DNA of 64,000 nt from Polydactylus sextarius (lineage: Eukaryota; Chordata; Actinopteri; Polynemidae), in NCBI GenBank assembly GCA_016801845.1, contig CM028931.1, positions 23,927,802 to 23,991,801 of the forward strand. The letters run 5' to 3'. The position numbers were made by a program, and so were the translations under genes. The notes under the pieces are model-generated. The model was given only the letters and a program-made list of their open reading frames with translations, was not told where the DNA came from and did no database searches. Shown piece after piece: positions 22,241 to 32,503 of the stretch; position 1 is the first letter of the stretch, and each line of letters opens with the position of its first letter.

Positions 22241-22873
22241 AGTCTGGAACAACATCACCGGTGCATAAATCTTGTTAAAAGCTCAGGCTGAACTGGCTTT
22301 TGTTCACAAGATTCACCAAAAGAACATGAGAATCAGAAGCGACCGGTTTAGAAAATGCTTTTCTTTCTGCTTTTCTTCATGTTAGAAATAGTCTCTCGGA
22401 ACCACGTTTATGCAGAACTGATGAAAGACTGCCACTTTTCCCCTGAAGTACCTCAGCCTAGATTAGATTAGATTAGAATTTGATATTTCCAGTTGCAGGG
22501 GATACTTTTTCCACGGGTGAACGACTGCGTCGCAGTTTAAACAGGAAGTGATCGAGGTATCTCCTTGAAACGTTGAACCGATGGATACCTTTAGGAACAA
22601 CTGGGATTCAAACTGTTGACTTCTTCTCTGTTGAATTACTTTCACGTCGGTGGATTTCACTGCAACAGTCTAATCAGTCCTAACAGTGCTGCTGATTCAT
22701 ATTTCATCATATCAGAAGTTTTGTTTTTCAGAGTTTTGAGCTGGTTGGTGCTTGATTCTATGGTTACACTTTAATAAAAAAAAAAAAATGCCTTGATTAT
22801 GATTCTGATTATGTTCACATCAGGTAAGAAGTGTTGTCAGAGCATCTCATCTCACATCAGTGGAAGGACTTAC

Positions 22874-23151
22874 ATGGAGGAGATGTTCTGGGAAAGGTCC
22901 GCGATGATCCCAGTGCTGTTCCCAGCGCTCCCAGTGCCTTGTATGGAAAGCAGCGGGAAGACTTTACTGGTGTCCGACTTATTGCAGTAGATCTCAGTGG
23001 ACGAACAGGTGCAGGTGGGCGGGCAGTCCAGCACGGAGCTCAGGTAGACGCGAAAGAAGACGCTGAGCACGAAGAAGAGCTTCCAGCGGCACCATATCCC
23101 GTGAGGTCGACGGACGCCGAATGCGCCAAATGACGCGCCACATCCATCCAT
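22874..23151 (-). CDS. ntrk3: ntrk3 coding exon 1 (TrkC receptor, N-terminus)
   Basis: First coding exon of the neurotrophin-3 receptor tyrosine kinase, a plasma-membrane protein of neurons. It encodes 92 codons plus two bases. Residues about 23-41 (WKLFFVLSVFFRVYLSSVL) form a signal peptide. The LRR N-cap follows, with cysteines at 43, 47, 49 and 56 in the pattern C-x3-C-x-C-x6-C. N-glycosylation sequons are at N57 (NKS), N78 (NST) and N89 (NIS). The stretch SSVLDCPPTCTCSSTEI and the later FPLL are characteristic of vertebrate TrkC, as remembered. The start is the first Met after an in-frame TAA six codons upstream, and its Kozak context is strong (A at -3, G at +4). The exon ends in AT, followed by donor GTAAGT at 22868-22873; the next exon supplies the third base of Ile93. 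Whether this is the ntrk3a or ntrk3b paralogue cannot be decided here. The 5' end of the mRNA was not located. Confidence 0.95.
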
Positions 23152-23421
23152 GCTCTTTTTTAAATTTTAACGCGTCCCCCTCCACACCCCCCCCCAGGGT
23201 TCGCAACTTTGCAAAAAAAAAATAAAAATAAAAAATAATAATCAAATCCTTGTCAAAATCCTCTCCGGGAACGTGATGGATCTGGATCTCACCTCATTCT
23301 GTGTGTCCAAATCTATACATTCTTTAAAAAATCATACATCTCCATTCACGTCTGCGTTGATCCATGTGTGATGCTGGAGTGTGGGTATGTGAGGAGGAGG
23401 TGTTAGTGATGCCAGTCACGG

Positions 23422-23444
23422 ATTATTATTATTATTATTATTAT
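23422..23444. repeat. (TTA)n microsatellite
   Basis: About seven ATT units upstream of ntrk3 exon 1, followed by a T run. Confidence 0.9.
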
Positions 23445-23651
23445 TTTTTTTTTGTGATGTTCGATTGGAATGGGAAATAAATAAATCAAAAATAAATCAC
23501 CACTGGTTCGGTGTTAACCACGAAAAACCACATACAAAGGCGAAGACGTCCGCGCGCGTTCAGTCCCGGTGGCTTTCTCTTGTCCTCCTCGTCTCTCTGC
23601 GTCGTTATATGTCATCTCCCCCACTCTCTCTCTCGCTCTCTATTTCTCTGT

Positions 23652-23678
23652 AACACACACACACACACACACACACAC
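23652..23678. repeat. (AC)n microsatellite
   Basis: About 13 AC units, preceded by a TC-rich tract, in the ntrk3 5' flank. Confidence 0.95.
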
Positions 23679-23816
23679 CTCTGACGCTGTTGCTGGTAGG
23701 CTACCAGCACTGAGATAGGGTGGAGAGACATAGAAATACAAGGGGCAGCAAGGAGAGAGACTCCTCTGAGCTTTAAGTCCCACCTACTGGGAAGAGAGGA
23801 AACTGACACAGATGCA

Positions 23817-23818
<2 letters not shown>

Positions 23819-23850
<32 letters not shown>
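23819..23850. repeat. (TA)n microsatellite
   Basis: About 16 TA units in the ntrk3 5' flank. Confidence 0.95.
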
Positions 23851-23851
<1 letters not shown>

Positions 23852-24321
23852 TTGAGAATGTATTTCCATTGACTCCGAAACCAAGCAATCCCAAGATTCA
23901 CTGCAACGTTCATTATGTTCATCAAGCCATCGCGAAAAAACTGCAGGGGTCGAAGACTTTAAGATGCTGTTGTTGTCGCTGTTGCTAGGTGACAGGTGAG
24001 ACGGAAATTATATAAGTGACGTAATAATAGGAAAACGCTCCGTAGACTAGATCGGACCTCGAGCTTCTACGACCGCTAGCCCCAAATCGTACCTCGAAAT
24101 GTTTGATTTGTTTTAGGCGAACAAGGGGAGTGTTCAGGACGTATTTTACACTGGTTTAACGAAGTTCGCACCGTATTCTGTAGGGGTGCACCATTCATAA
24201 CTCTGAGTCTGATGCCTGTATTTTTAATCAAAACTATGATAAGAGGCTCACTTGGTATTTAATGGGCTTTGGGGAGGGTTTTTTAAAGACGAGATTTTTA
24301 TCGAAAACCAACAATTCTTTC

Positions 24322-24381
24322 TAAATGGGGCAGCCAGCCAAATGTATCTAAATTGTCATTTTTTTTAAATAAAGCTCAAAG
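24322..24381. mobile_element. Foldback family A, copy 3 (60-bp fragment)
   Basis: AAATGGGGCAGCCAGCCAAA through AAATAAAGCTCAAAG, part of a single monomer. Direct repeats of AACTCTGAGTC and of ATTCAACTTATATTGAAAA lie on either side. Confidence 0.75.
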
Positions 24382-25017
24382 ACCATCACACATGATGTCA
24401 GCGTGTAAACCACACATAACTCTGAGTCTTTTGCCTGTTTTAAACCAAAATTCTATTTAGTGAGGATGAATTTTTAATATGACTTTCAAATTCATGAACA
24501 TATTCAACTTATATTGAAAATGATTCAAATGAATATGACTGCAAACATGAACATATTCAATTTATATTGAAAAAACACTCATGGTATCTCTTATTCTTTG
24601 GAATAGAAGACGCCTGGGCGCACAATTTTGTTCGTGCAAAATCATACGCATGACAGTGTGATAACGCAGGATATTTAAGAGCAGTGGTAGCTAAGGAAGC
24701 GGAACTGAAGTACCCACTGAAGTACACTTGAGCAAGGTTAAATGTAGAGGTCACACTCAGGCCAGTGGGAAGGGAACAGGTTGGTGGAAGAGTCTGCTTC
24801 CGATGATGTGTGCGTAGCGACGGAAACGAAAACCTCACCGGCTGTAGTTCGCTACCCTTTGCCCCATTTTCCAAAGATTTCAAAGAGCCGTTAAAATCTC
24901 TTAAGCTGAATGGAACGATCTCCGTTCCTCCACGGACGCCATGTTGGCTGTCAACAAATGTGTTTGAGGTTGCTTAACCAGTGCGCCATCGCGTTAAAGC
25001 TTTTTTTCATTAATTCC

Positions 25018-25612
25018 CTAGTTTTTGGCAGAACAGGCAGGTCTTAAAATTCAATGCAGCGTCACAGGCAGCGTGGACGAACCCAGGCTGGTTCTCGACC
25101 GGAAAAGGGTGGAGTGCCCACTCCGGGTCGGAAAGGTGTTGGTGCCTCAAGTGGAGGTAGTTCAAGTGTCTCGGGATGGACAGACGGATGTGGTCGTGGT
25201 GAAGAGGGAGGTGAGGCGTAAGGCGAGGCTCTCGATTTACCAGTTCGTCTACGTTCAGACCTTCACCTACGGTCACAAGCTATTGTAGGGTAGTGCCCGA
25301 AAGAACAAGGTCGTGGATACAAGTGGCCAAAATGAGGGTGGCCGGGGTCAACCGAGGGAGGGAACCCGAAGTAGAGCCGCTGCTCCTCCACATAAAGAGG
25401 AGCCATTTCCCCTGACTCTTGGGAGGTGTTCTGGGCACACCCATCCAGGATGAGGACCCAAGACACAGTGGAGAGACTATATCTCGAGGCTGGACCGGGA
25501 ACACCTCGGGGTCTCCTCGGAGGGGTTGGTTGAAGTAACCTTGGAGAGGAGGGTCTGGAGGTGCTGCCCCTGCAAAATGGACCATCCGGATAAACGGGAA
25601 TGAACATTACCG
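25018..25612 (+). pseudogene. LINE reverse-transcriptase C-terminal remnant
   Basis: Degraded 3' end of a non-LTR retrotransposon ORF2. Recognisable pieces are LVLDRKRVECPL, the KARLSIYQFVYVQTFTYGHK stretch (25213-25281), the TERTRSRIQ-like DNA near 25300, GTAGAGCCGCTGCTCCTCCA at 25372, GAGAGACTATATCTCGAGGC and GAACACCTCGGGGTC. These correspond to the end of the reverse transcriptase and the downstream region of an abundant teleost LINE (memory). A stop follows the GHKLL position, and stretches of the usual sequence are deleted, so it is dead. The minus-strand 121-residue and 101-residue frames are antisense shadows. LINE clade not assigned. Confidence 0.85.
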
Positions 25613-26238
25613 CCACCAACGCAGACATTCCACGTATTTAATTCCATGTTTGCTCGACAAAGGTTTAAGCATATTGCTAGAATTTGAACCCTTGCATGAA
25701 ATCACAGCACTGCGCTTATTACACATGCCATTATTTAGTTAGTCTTTTCCGCGAAATAAAGCCGGGCTTTTGAACACTTCTTCCTCTCCATGACGATATA
25801 TATATAATTCAAGGTCTGCATCCTTCAGAGGGGTTCGAATTCAAAAGACTCTGGACCATCACTTTCACAATTATAATCAAAATATCTCCCAAGATTATTG
25901 GGGTTCAGTTAAAAGATCTGAACCCACTCTGGGAAAATCGGGAACATATTCTGAAGGGTGGTGCTATTAAAAAAAGTTCAGTTCAATTCAAGTTTATCTA
26001 TATAGCGCCAGATAAAACATACCCGTTTACTGAAACATATTCTAATTATAGTAATATTTAGTGTAGTTATTTTCGAGCTAATTACGATGCCATACATTTT
26101 TTTTTTTTTTTTTTACTGCTTTTATGTTTCTGTATTTAGAAAAATATGTGAAAAAAAAAAAAAATTCTCCTTAGCAACTTATTTAGTTACTATGGACTTA
26201 TTACATACGTATTATTAAAAAAATAAAATCACAACAGC
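25613..26238. other. Stretch with minor repeat fragments
   Basis: Contains a worn TATAGCGCC repeat fragment (25980-26012), poly-T at about 26098-26114 and poly-A at about 26152-26164. Otherwise nothing recognised. Confidence 0.5.
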
Positions 26239-26400
26239 ATGTCGAAATGTAAAGATATGCTCTGGCCGACCTGTTCTATGGTGGGTCATAAAGGGTTAAA
26301 GGAGTCCAGCGTGGTGTCCATGTCAGTTGGTGTTAGCTCCAGCGCTAAAGCTAATGGATCGATGGATGCACCAAAGTGTATAAACTCACTGATCTTGACA
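26239..26400 (+). repeat. Local duplication, unit 1
   Basis: GCATGTCGAAATGTAAAGAT through CACTGATCTTGACATAA is repeated at 28049-28215 with only scattered differences. Both units stand next to a family A cluster in the same orientation, so they look like one duplicated block about 1.8 kb apart. Confidence 0.9.
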
Positions 26401-26454
26401 TAATCTTTGTTTTAAATAATGGAAATAATGTACAGACCCTTAGCTTTCATCTGA

Positions 26455-27215
26455 GGGTAAATGGGGCAGCCAGTCACACATATAAAAATCACCATTTTTA
26501 ACCACTAATTAAGCTCAAAATATCAAATCACTTCAGCAGTAGCATGAATAAGGTCCCTACACATAAACTGATGTACTGATAACTTAGTAAGTGAACTGTT
26601 AACAATGATAGTGAATGGGGCAGCCAGCCAAGTGTATATAAATTGTAATTTTTTAACCACTAACAAAGCTCAAAACATCATTTCACTTCAGCAGTAGCAT
26701 GAATAGGGTCCCTACACATAAAATGAAGTATTGATAACTTAGTAAGTGTAGTAACTGTACTGTTGACAATGAAAATAAATGGGGCAGCCAGCCAAGTGTA
26801 ACTAAATTGTCATTTTTTAACCACTTACAAAGCTCAAAATATCACTTCACTTCAACAACAGTGTGAATAGGGTCCTTACACATAAACTGAAGCACTAATA
26901 ACTTAGTAAGTGTACCAAAACAACCCGCCAATGTGTCTCTGGAGAGAAGAAAAAATGATGAATCTGCTGATCTGAAACACCCGTCATTGGCAGTTGTTTG
27001 AGCTTTTATTAGTGGTTAAAAGAAAAAATAGCAATTTAGACACGTTTGACTGGCTGCCCCATTTACTTTCATTCTTAACTATTTAGCTGTGGAAACAAAA
27101 GAGGGGCAAAGTCAATGTTACTTCAGCCAACGTTAAATATCTCATGAGGGGGCGGTGGACTCGTATTCATAGCGAAATAGACTCAGTTCAAATGACACCA
27201 AGGATCTACTCACCC
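26455..27215. mobile_element. Foldback family A, copy 4
   Basis: Three left-orientation monomers, a degenerate central hairpin near 26915-26995 and one right-orientation monomer. The right subterminal block (GTTACTTCAGCCAACGTTAA, then GACTCGTATTCATAGCGAAA) ends about 27215. The left end is fused to the duplicated unit at 26239, not to a TTAAAGTG terminus. Confidence 0.8.
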
Positions 27216-28048
27216 CACCCAATCGTATTGAACCATGCAGGTGTTATATAGTTTCTTTGGACCGTGCATAATCAGGTCACATAGGCCAAAGACCCATCCA
27301 CCAGACCCCCCCCAACCTCCTGAGGAGTGTGTCGATGGGTCCAACACCCTCGCAGTGACTCAGTAGCACAGCCGCTACGCTAAGTGCCACTGTTAATCAA
27401 GTCTTGTCTGTACGTGTTTGGAATGTTTGATCACGTTCAAGCAGCAGCGATCCTTTTTTTTTTTTTTTTTTTACTGGATCGGAGCTTCTATGCTTTTAGC
27501 TAAAAGGGGTTCCGTCCCGCCCGTTCACATCATCAATCATCATCAATCAGACGTTCGTGTCATGACTTCTTAATGCACCTATGACCGTAATACATTATAG
27601 ATGAACCATTGATTCCTAATGGCCAGTTAATGTACTGCATGCAACCAGGCTGTGGTTTCCATCATGATGGATGGATGGATGGGAAAAAAAAAAAAATAAA
27701 ATAAATAAAAGCTCCCGTTCTCTGCTTTGCCTCACTCCCTTAGTGCCACACACAATTAACAATCCAAATATTGATTGATTTTTTTTTTTTTTTTTTTTTT
27801 ATTATTATTATTTGTATTTCTCTCTTTCTCTTTTATATCACGGTGAAATATTCATCTGTTGGACGCCGTCTCTGGCAACTGTTGATATATGAAATGGATC
27901 TGTATTGATTGATATGAAACAAACAAACAAAAACAAAAAAAAATTGTCGTTTTAAAGCCAACGGGGCCGCAAAGGGCTCATGCACAACATATTATACATA
28001 TTATATATGTATAATATTATACATACATACACACATATATATATATAG
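27216..28048. other. Stretch with simple repeats only
   Basis: Holds poly-T runs (about 27453-27472 and 27780-27800), a short GGAT run near 27668 and an ATT array near 27801. The part 27555-27660 is plain unique sequence. Nothing else recognised. Confidence 0.45.
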
Positions 28049-28215
28049 CATGTCGAAATGTAAAGATATGCTCTGGCCGACCTGTTCTACGGTGGGTCAT
28101 AAAGGGTTAAAGGAGTCCAGTGCGGCGTCCATGTCAGTTGGTGTTAGCTCCAGTGCTAAAGCTAATGGACGGATGCACCAAAGTGTACAAACTCAAAGTG
28201 ATCTCGACATAAATA
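28049..28215 (+). repeat. Local duplication, unit 2
   Basis: Second copy of 26239-26400. It lacks a short CGATGGAT-type segment and is separated from the following family A monomers by a long TA/TG microsatellite that unit 1 lacks. Confidence 0.9.
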
Positions 28216-28262
28216 TCGTAAATATATATATACTTTTGTTTAAATTAGCTGTAATTGTCATA

Positions 28263-28265
<3 letters not shown>

Positions 28266-28340
<75 letters not shown>
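28266..28340. repeat. (TA)n(TG)n compound microsatellite
   Basis: About 46 bp of TA followed by about 28 bp of TG, at the boundary between the duplicated unit and family A monomers. Confidence 0.95.
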
Positions 28341-28343
<3 letters not shown>

Positions 28344-28790
28344 GCCAAACTTAAATTGTGCTTTTTGAACCACTAATAAAGCTCAAAACATCATCTCACT
28401 TTAGCAGTAGCATGAATAGGGTCCCAACACATAAACTGAAGTATTGATTACTTAGTAAGTATACCATTAACAATGAAAGTAAATGGGGCAGCCAGCCAAA
28501 TGTATCTAAATTGATATTTTTTAACCACTAATAAAGCTCAAAATATCACTTCACTTAAGCAGTAGCATGAATAGGGTCCCTACACATAAACTAAAGCACT
28601 GATAACTTAGTAAGTGTAGTAAGTGTACGTTAACAATAGAAGTAAATGGGGCAGACAGCCAAATGTATCTAAATCGCCATTTTTAACCATTAATAAAGCT
28701 CAAAACATAATTTCACTTGGGCAGTAGCATGAATGGGGTCCCTACACATAAACTGAAGTACCAGTAATTTAGTAAGTGAACTGTGTACTG
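28341..28790. mobile_element. Foldback family A, copy 5 (left arm only)
   Basis: About three left-orientation monomers (CCACTAATAAAGCTCAAAA, CAGTAGCATGAATAGGGTCC and AAATGGGGCAGCCAGCC recur) with no central hairpin or right arm. Confidence 0.8.
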
Positions 28791-29022
28791 TGAAATCAGT
28801 ACAATTTGCATTCCAGAGAAATAATCAGTCATAAAATCACTATAATGCCAAATACATGTATAATTAAAAAACATAACATTAGTATGTCTTCTATCATCAA
28901 CACTACCTCAAATTTAAGTTAATTGAATATTATTTCCCATAGTTAAATTTTCATTTATCATTTGTATATTGTTCCAAAATTAATCTCGGGGTTAAGCAAT
29001 GTTTTCAGCATAAATGGATGCT

Positions 29023-29023
<1 letters not shown>

Positions 29024-29053
<30 letters not shown>
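29024..29053. repeat. Poly-T tract of 30 bases
   Basis: Uninterrupted T run. On the minus strand it could be the poly-A tail of a retrotransposed sequence, but no source sequence was recognised next to it. Confidence 0.95.
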
Positions 29054-29055
<2 letters not shown>

Positions 29056-29395
29056 CATTTACAGGAAGTTAAAGTTAAAACACAAGTAAGTTTCTCTCTT
29101 TAATAATGCATAGTTTTGTTGTTGCTACCACTTTTCAACATATCAATTAAAATATTATTTTGTGTATCTTGATATTTACCATATCTACACGTATTATCCT
29201 TTCAATCTTGCACAACGTATGCGTTAAAATCATCAACCCCGTTACTGTCAGTGTCACCGTTTTGTCCGTAAAAGGGTTGACGGATAAATCATTGCTTCCC
29301 ATTGATATTTTTTAAAATGGTAATAAAAATAATTGTGTTTTTGAACTTTTTCAAAGTTGAAAAGTCACCGATTCGGTGGAATGACCCTAAAAAGA

Positions 29396-29490
29396 TTTGT
29401 TTTCATAACAACAGGTGATGAAGCGTGTTCCAGATCAGCAGATTCATCGTTTTCCTGAACAACCGGCCGATGTTTCTGCGAAGAACGAGG
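29396..29490. mobile_element. Foldback family A, copy 6 (half of central hairpin)
   Basis: CATAACAACAGGTGATGAAG, GTTCCAGATCAGCAGATTCA and the loop-like CGGCCGATGTTTCTGCGAAG. The returning strand is missing and the LTR-like sequence at 29500 follows instead, consistent with insertion or recombination at the hairpin. Confidence 0.7.
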
Positions 29491-29499
29491 AATTTCACC

Positions 29500-29707
29500 C
29501 GTCTCATCTTTTACTTCCTGTCTTTTTTTATCCCCTTGTGTTACCTGATTTACTGCAACTGTGTCTTGTTTTTCTTTCTTTTTATTTTCTTGTTTTCCTG
29601 CGTCAGTCCTTGTTCGTCTGCGTTTCCCTGCCAATAAACTCGTTTGTAACTCCCTCACGTCCTTTCTGCATTCTGGGTCCGATCCTGTGCCTTGTAATCC
29701 ATGACAC
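29500..29707 (+). mobile_element. Retrotransposon LTR-like or 3'-end fragment
   Basis: Pyrimidine-rich TTACTTCCTG through TTTCCTGCGTCAGTCCTTG, then TTTCCCTGCCAATAAACTCG with an AATAAA signal, then CTTTCTGCATTCTGGGTCCG and CATGACAC. CCAATAAACYCG followed by CTGCATTTGGGTCC near a CATGACA end is typical of fish LTR retrotransposons (memory). The overlapping 101-residue frame is hydrophobic low complexity and not a gene. Confidence 0.5.
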
Positions 29708-29894
29708 AGATGTCTCGTAGCAACAAAGTTCTGGTGCAGGTTTGGATCTAAGGTCTGGATCCATCAAATCATCATAGTAAAAAATAAAGTCATTACCAGT
29801 AGGAATAAAGTATCATCTAATGCCCCCCACTCATAAAATAATAGGTTACTACGTCTTCCATAAACCTAAATGTTTCTATGCTATTTCTATTTGT

Positions 29895-30868
29895 TGCCAT
29901 GATGCTGTGATGCCACAATGCTATGATGCTACAATCTTATGATGCTACGAGTCTATGATGCCATGATGGTATGATGCTAAGACGCTACCATGCTACGATG
30001 CGGCGATGCTACATTGCTATAATGCTCTGATACTACCATGCTATGATGTTATGATGCTACGATGCTTTGATGCTACCATGCTATAATGCTACCATGCTAC
30101 AATTATATGATGCTACCATGTTATGATAATATGATGCTACAATGTTACCATGCTACCATACTACAATGATATGATGCTACAATGTTATGATGCTACAATA
30201 CTATAATGCTACAATGCTATAATACTACAATGCTATGATGCTACGATGCTAAGATACTTCAATGTTATGATGCTGCGATTCTATGATGCTACTATGCTAT
30301 GATGCTACAATGCTCTGATGCTAACATGCTACGATGAGTCAATGCTACGATGCTACAATGCTACAATGCTACAATGCTAAGATGCTGCAATGCTGCGATG
30401 CTACAATGCTATGATGCTACCATGCTACAATGTTGCGATGCTAATGATGCTACGATGCTACAATGCTAAGATGCTTCAATGCTATGATGCTGCGATGCTA
30501 TGATGCTATGATGCTACAATACTACGATGCTACTATGCTCTGATGCTACGATGCTACAATGCTAAGATGCTACAATGTTACGATGCTAAGCAATGCTGCA
30601 ATGCTGCAATGCTACGATGCTACAATGCTAAGATGCTTCAATGCTATGATGCTGCGATGCTATGATGCTATGATGCTACCATGCTACGATGTTATGATGC
30701 TACAATGCTATGATGCTACAATACTACGATGCTACTATGCTCTGATGCTACGATGCTACGATGCTACAATGCTACAATGCTACGATGCTGCGATGCTACG
30801 ATGCTATGATCCTACAATTCTATAATGCTACAAAGTTAAGATGCTACGATGCTATGATGCTACAATGC
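29895..30868. repeat. 8-bp minisatellite, consensus RATGCTAY
   Basis: Nearly 1 kb of 8-bp units (GATGCTAC, AATGCTAT, GATGCTGC and so on). An internal higher-order duplication is visible: CAATGCTAAGATGCTTCAAT recurs 162 bp apart (30461 and 30623), and CAATACTACGATGCTACTAT recurs 202 bp apart (30517 and 30719), the difference being five units. Because 8 is not a multiple of 3, long frames with an 8-residue period (MLRCYDAT) appear and are not genes. Confidence 0.95.
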
Positions 30869-31199
30869 TATGTTTTTGTCACCACTGCCAGACAGAAAAC
30901 AAAAACCTCCTCTTTCACATGATATGCATGAGTTGTTAACATCAGCCATCTTGTTTCCCTCTATTGCTAGCTACTTCACACCTCTTCTAAAACGTAAACA
31001 TTTATGTCATAATGTAATATTTTTATACAAGAGACGGTGTTGACATGTTATGGTTGTGACAGTAGCAGTGTCCAAAAATATGAACAAGTTTAAGAGAAAA
31101 TATCAAACTTACAGGAGCTTGAGTGATCTTGAAGCAGTAGAGCTGAAGGTTTGAAAATGGGGTCCTCAGGAATGTAGTTGACCTTGTAGTTGCCTGATT

Positions 31200-32450
31200 T
31201 TATTGCTTTTTATAAATATCTGACGTGGTGAGCAACCACAAAATAATAGTAAATATTCAAAACTCAATGTTTGTAGATTTTAATACATATGACAACATAC
31301 TCTTTCATGTGATAAAGACATTATTCAATTAAATTATTACTTTTTGTTTTTCTTAATCAAGTTGAATTGATGAATTATCTGATTTGGACCAGCATATGAT
31401 CGTTAAATTAATACAAATCAAAATTAAACCTATAGAATAACCTTACATATGTGCAAAATCTTCTGACGCATGTATAAAATATATATTTTTAAATGATTAA
31501 AATGTAAAAAAAAATAAATAAAAATAAAATAAAAATATTTCAATGGTGAGTACTTGAGCAAATAAATAATCATAAACAAAATATAAATTAAAAAATGATT
31601 AAATTATTAAAAAGATTGTTTATTTAAATTATTTCAATACTATATAATACGAGACACACATTTTTCATTGCATCAAAATTATATATAATTAAAGACATAC
31701 ATTTAATTGAAATACACCCCCCACACAGTGTACATATAAAATAAAAATAAACACGTTTAAAAAGATAGAATAATATTAATTATAATCATAAACAATGTAA
31801 AAAGTAAGTTATATAAATAGAGATATAAAACGAGAAATGGAAATAAAATAAAATAAATGAATAAATAAATAAACTGAATAACATTTAATACAAGCATGAG
31901 AAATACAAACAATGATTTTAACTATTTAAATACAAAAATAACATATAAAATATTAACAAATAATGATAAATAATAAATATGCTATATAAATATATATATA
32001 ATTATTTACATTATATAAACTATTATTATTATTTTAAATTATTGCAAAAAAAATATTTAAAGCATTTGAAAACAGATTTTCTTGTTTATTTAAATTATAT
32101 GGATATTTTATTATTATTGTATAAGATTAAAGAGCATAAAAAAAATAGAAGAAAATAATAAAAGGTTTAAACTATTTAAATTTTTTAAGCATTTCTATAA
32201 ATCAATCAACAAACATCAAGTACTGATAAATGAAATAATATGAATAGAAAATAAATGAAATATTTAAATATGTTGCGTTCAGATGTGTTATTCTGGATAT
32301 AAACAAGAAAACAAAAATAAACAAAAAATAGAAATACATATATTTACTTATATATATAAGAGAATAATGACAATAAACATAAAAATAGTGGCTTATTTAG
32401 AATTTTTATAGATATAAACAAAGAGCAACAAAACCTGTTTAAGGACCATA
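31200..32450. repeat. Extremely AT-rich kilobase
   Basis: Long run dominated by A and T, with AAATAAA, TATATAAAT and ATTATTATT patterns, few C or G and no clear unit. The character is seen directly; no family was recognised. Candidate scaffold-attachment or late-replicating sequence by inference only. Confidence 0.75.
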
Positions 32451-32478
32451 TTTTTGATGGTACATCAGCTCATTCAAA

Positions 32479-32503
32479 ACACACACACACACACACACAC
32501 ACA
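32479..32503. repeat. (AC)n microsatellite
   Basis: About 12 AC units at the right border of the AT-rich kilobase. Confidence 0.95.

Larger units (their letters stand above)
1286..22873 (-). other. ntrk3: ntrk3 intron 1 (about 21.6 kb)
   Basis: Interval between exon 1 and exon 2, supported by phase-matched GT and AG ends. It contains no recognisable exon. It is rich in transposon-derived DNA: family A at 3398-3908 and 13568-14332, family B at 6161-7332 and 18727-19060, foldback C at 14905-15855 and related pieces, and TTAA-flanked elements. All of these are transcribed with the gene if splicing is as inferred. An alternative exon in this interval cannot be excluded by eye. Confidence 0.85.
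23152..24321. other. ntrk3 5' leader or flank with microsatellites
   Basis: Interval immediately upstream of the ntrk3 start codon. It should include 5' UTR and possibly the promoter, but no TATA box or transcription start could be fixed. A small CpG-rich patch lies near 23540-23565. It also holds an ATT array (23422-23444), a TC-rich tract (about 23618-23645), an AC array and a TA array. If the leader is unspliced these arrays are transcribed. A palindromic stretch around TGCTGGTAGGCTACCAGCA lies near 23689-23710. Confidence 0.45.

Noticed and set aside
22831..23133. 100-residue plus-strand frame
   Set aside because: It is antisense to ntrk3 exon 1; the minus-strand reading has the signal peptide, cysteine pattern and splice donor.
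22994..23245. 83-residue minus-strand frame overlapping ntrk3 exon 1 in another frame
   Set aside because: Overlap shadow; no conserved motif and its end does not coincide with a splice site.
24660..24780. CACTTGAGCAAGGTTAAATG, recalling the core of a tRNA-derived SINE
   Set aside because: No A and B box promoter and no tail could be recognised around it.
30559..30825. 88-residue frame MLRCYNVTML-type
   Set aside because: Translation of the 8-bp minisatellite with an 8-residue period.
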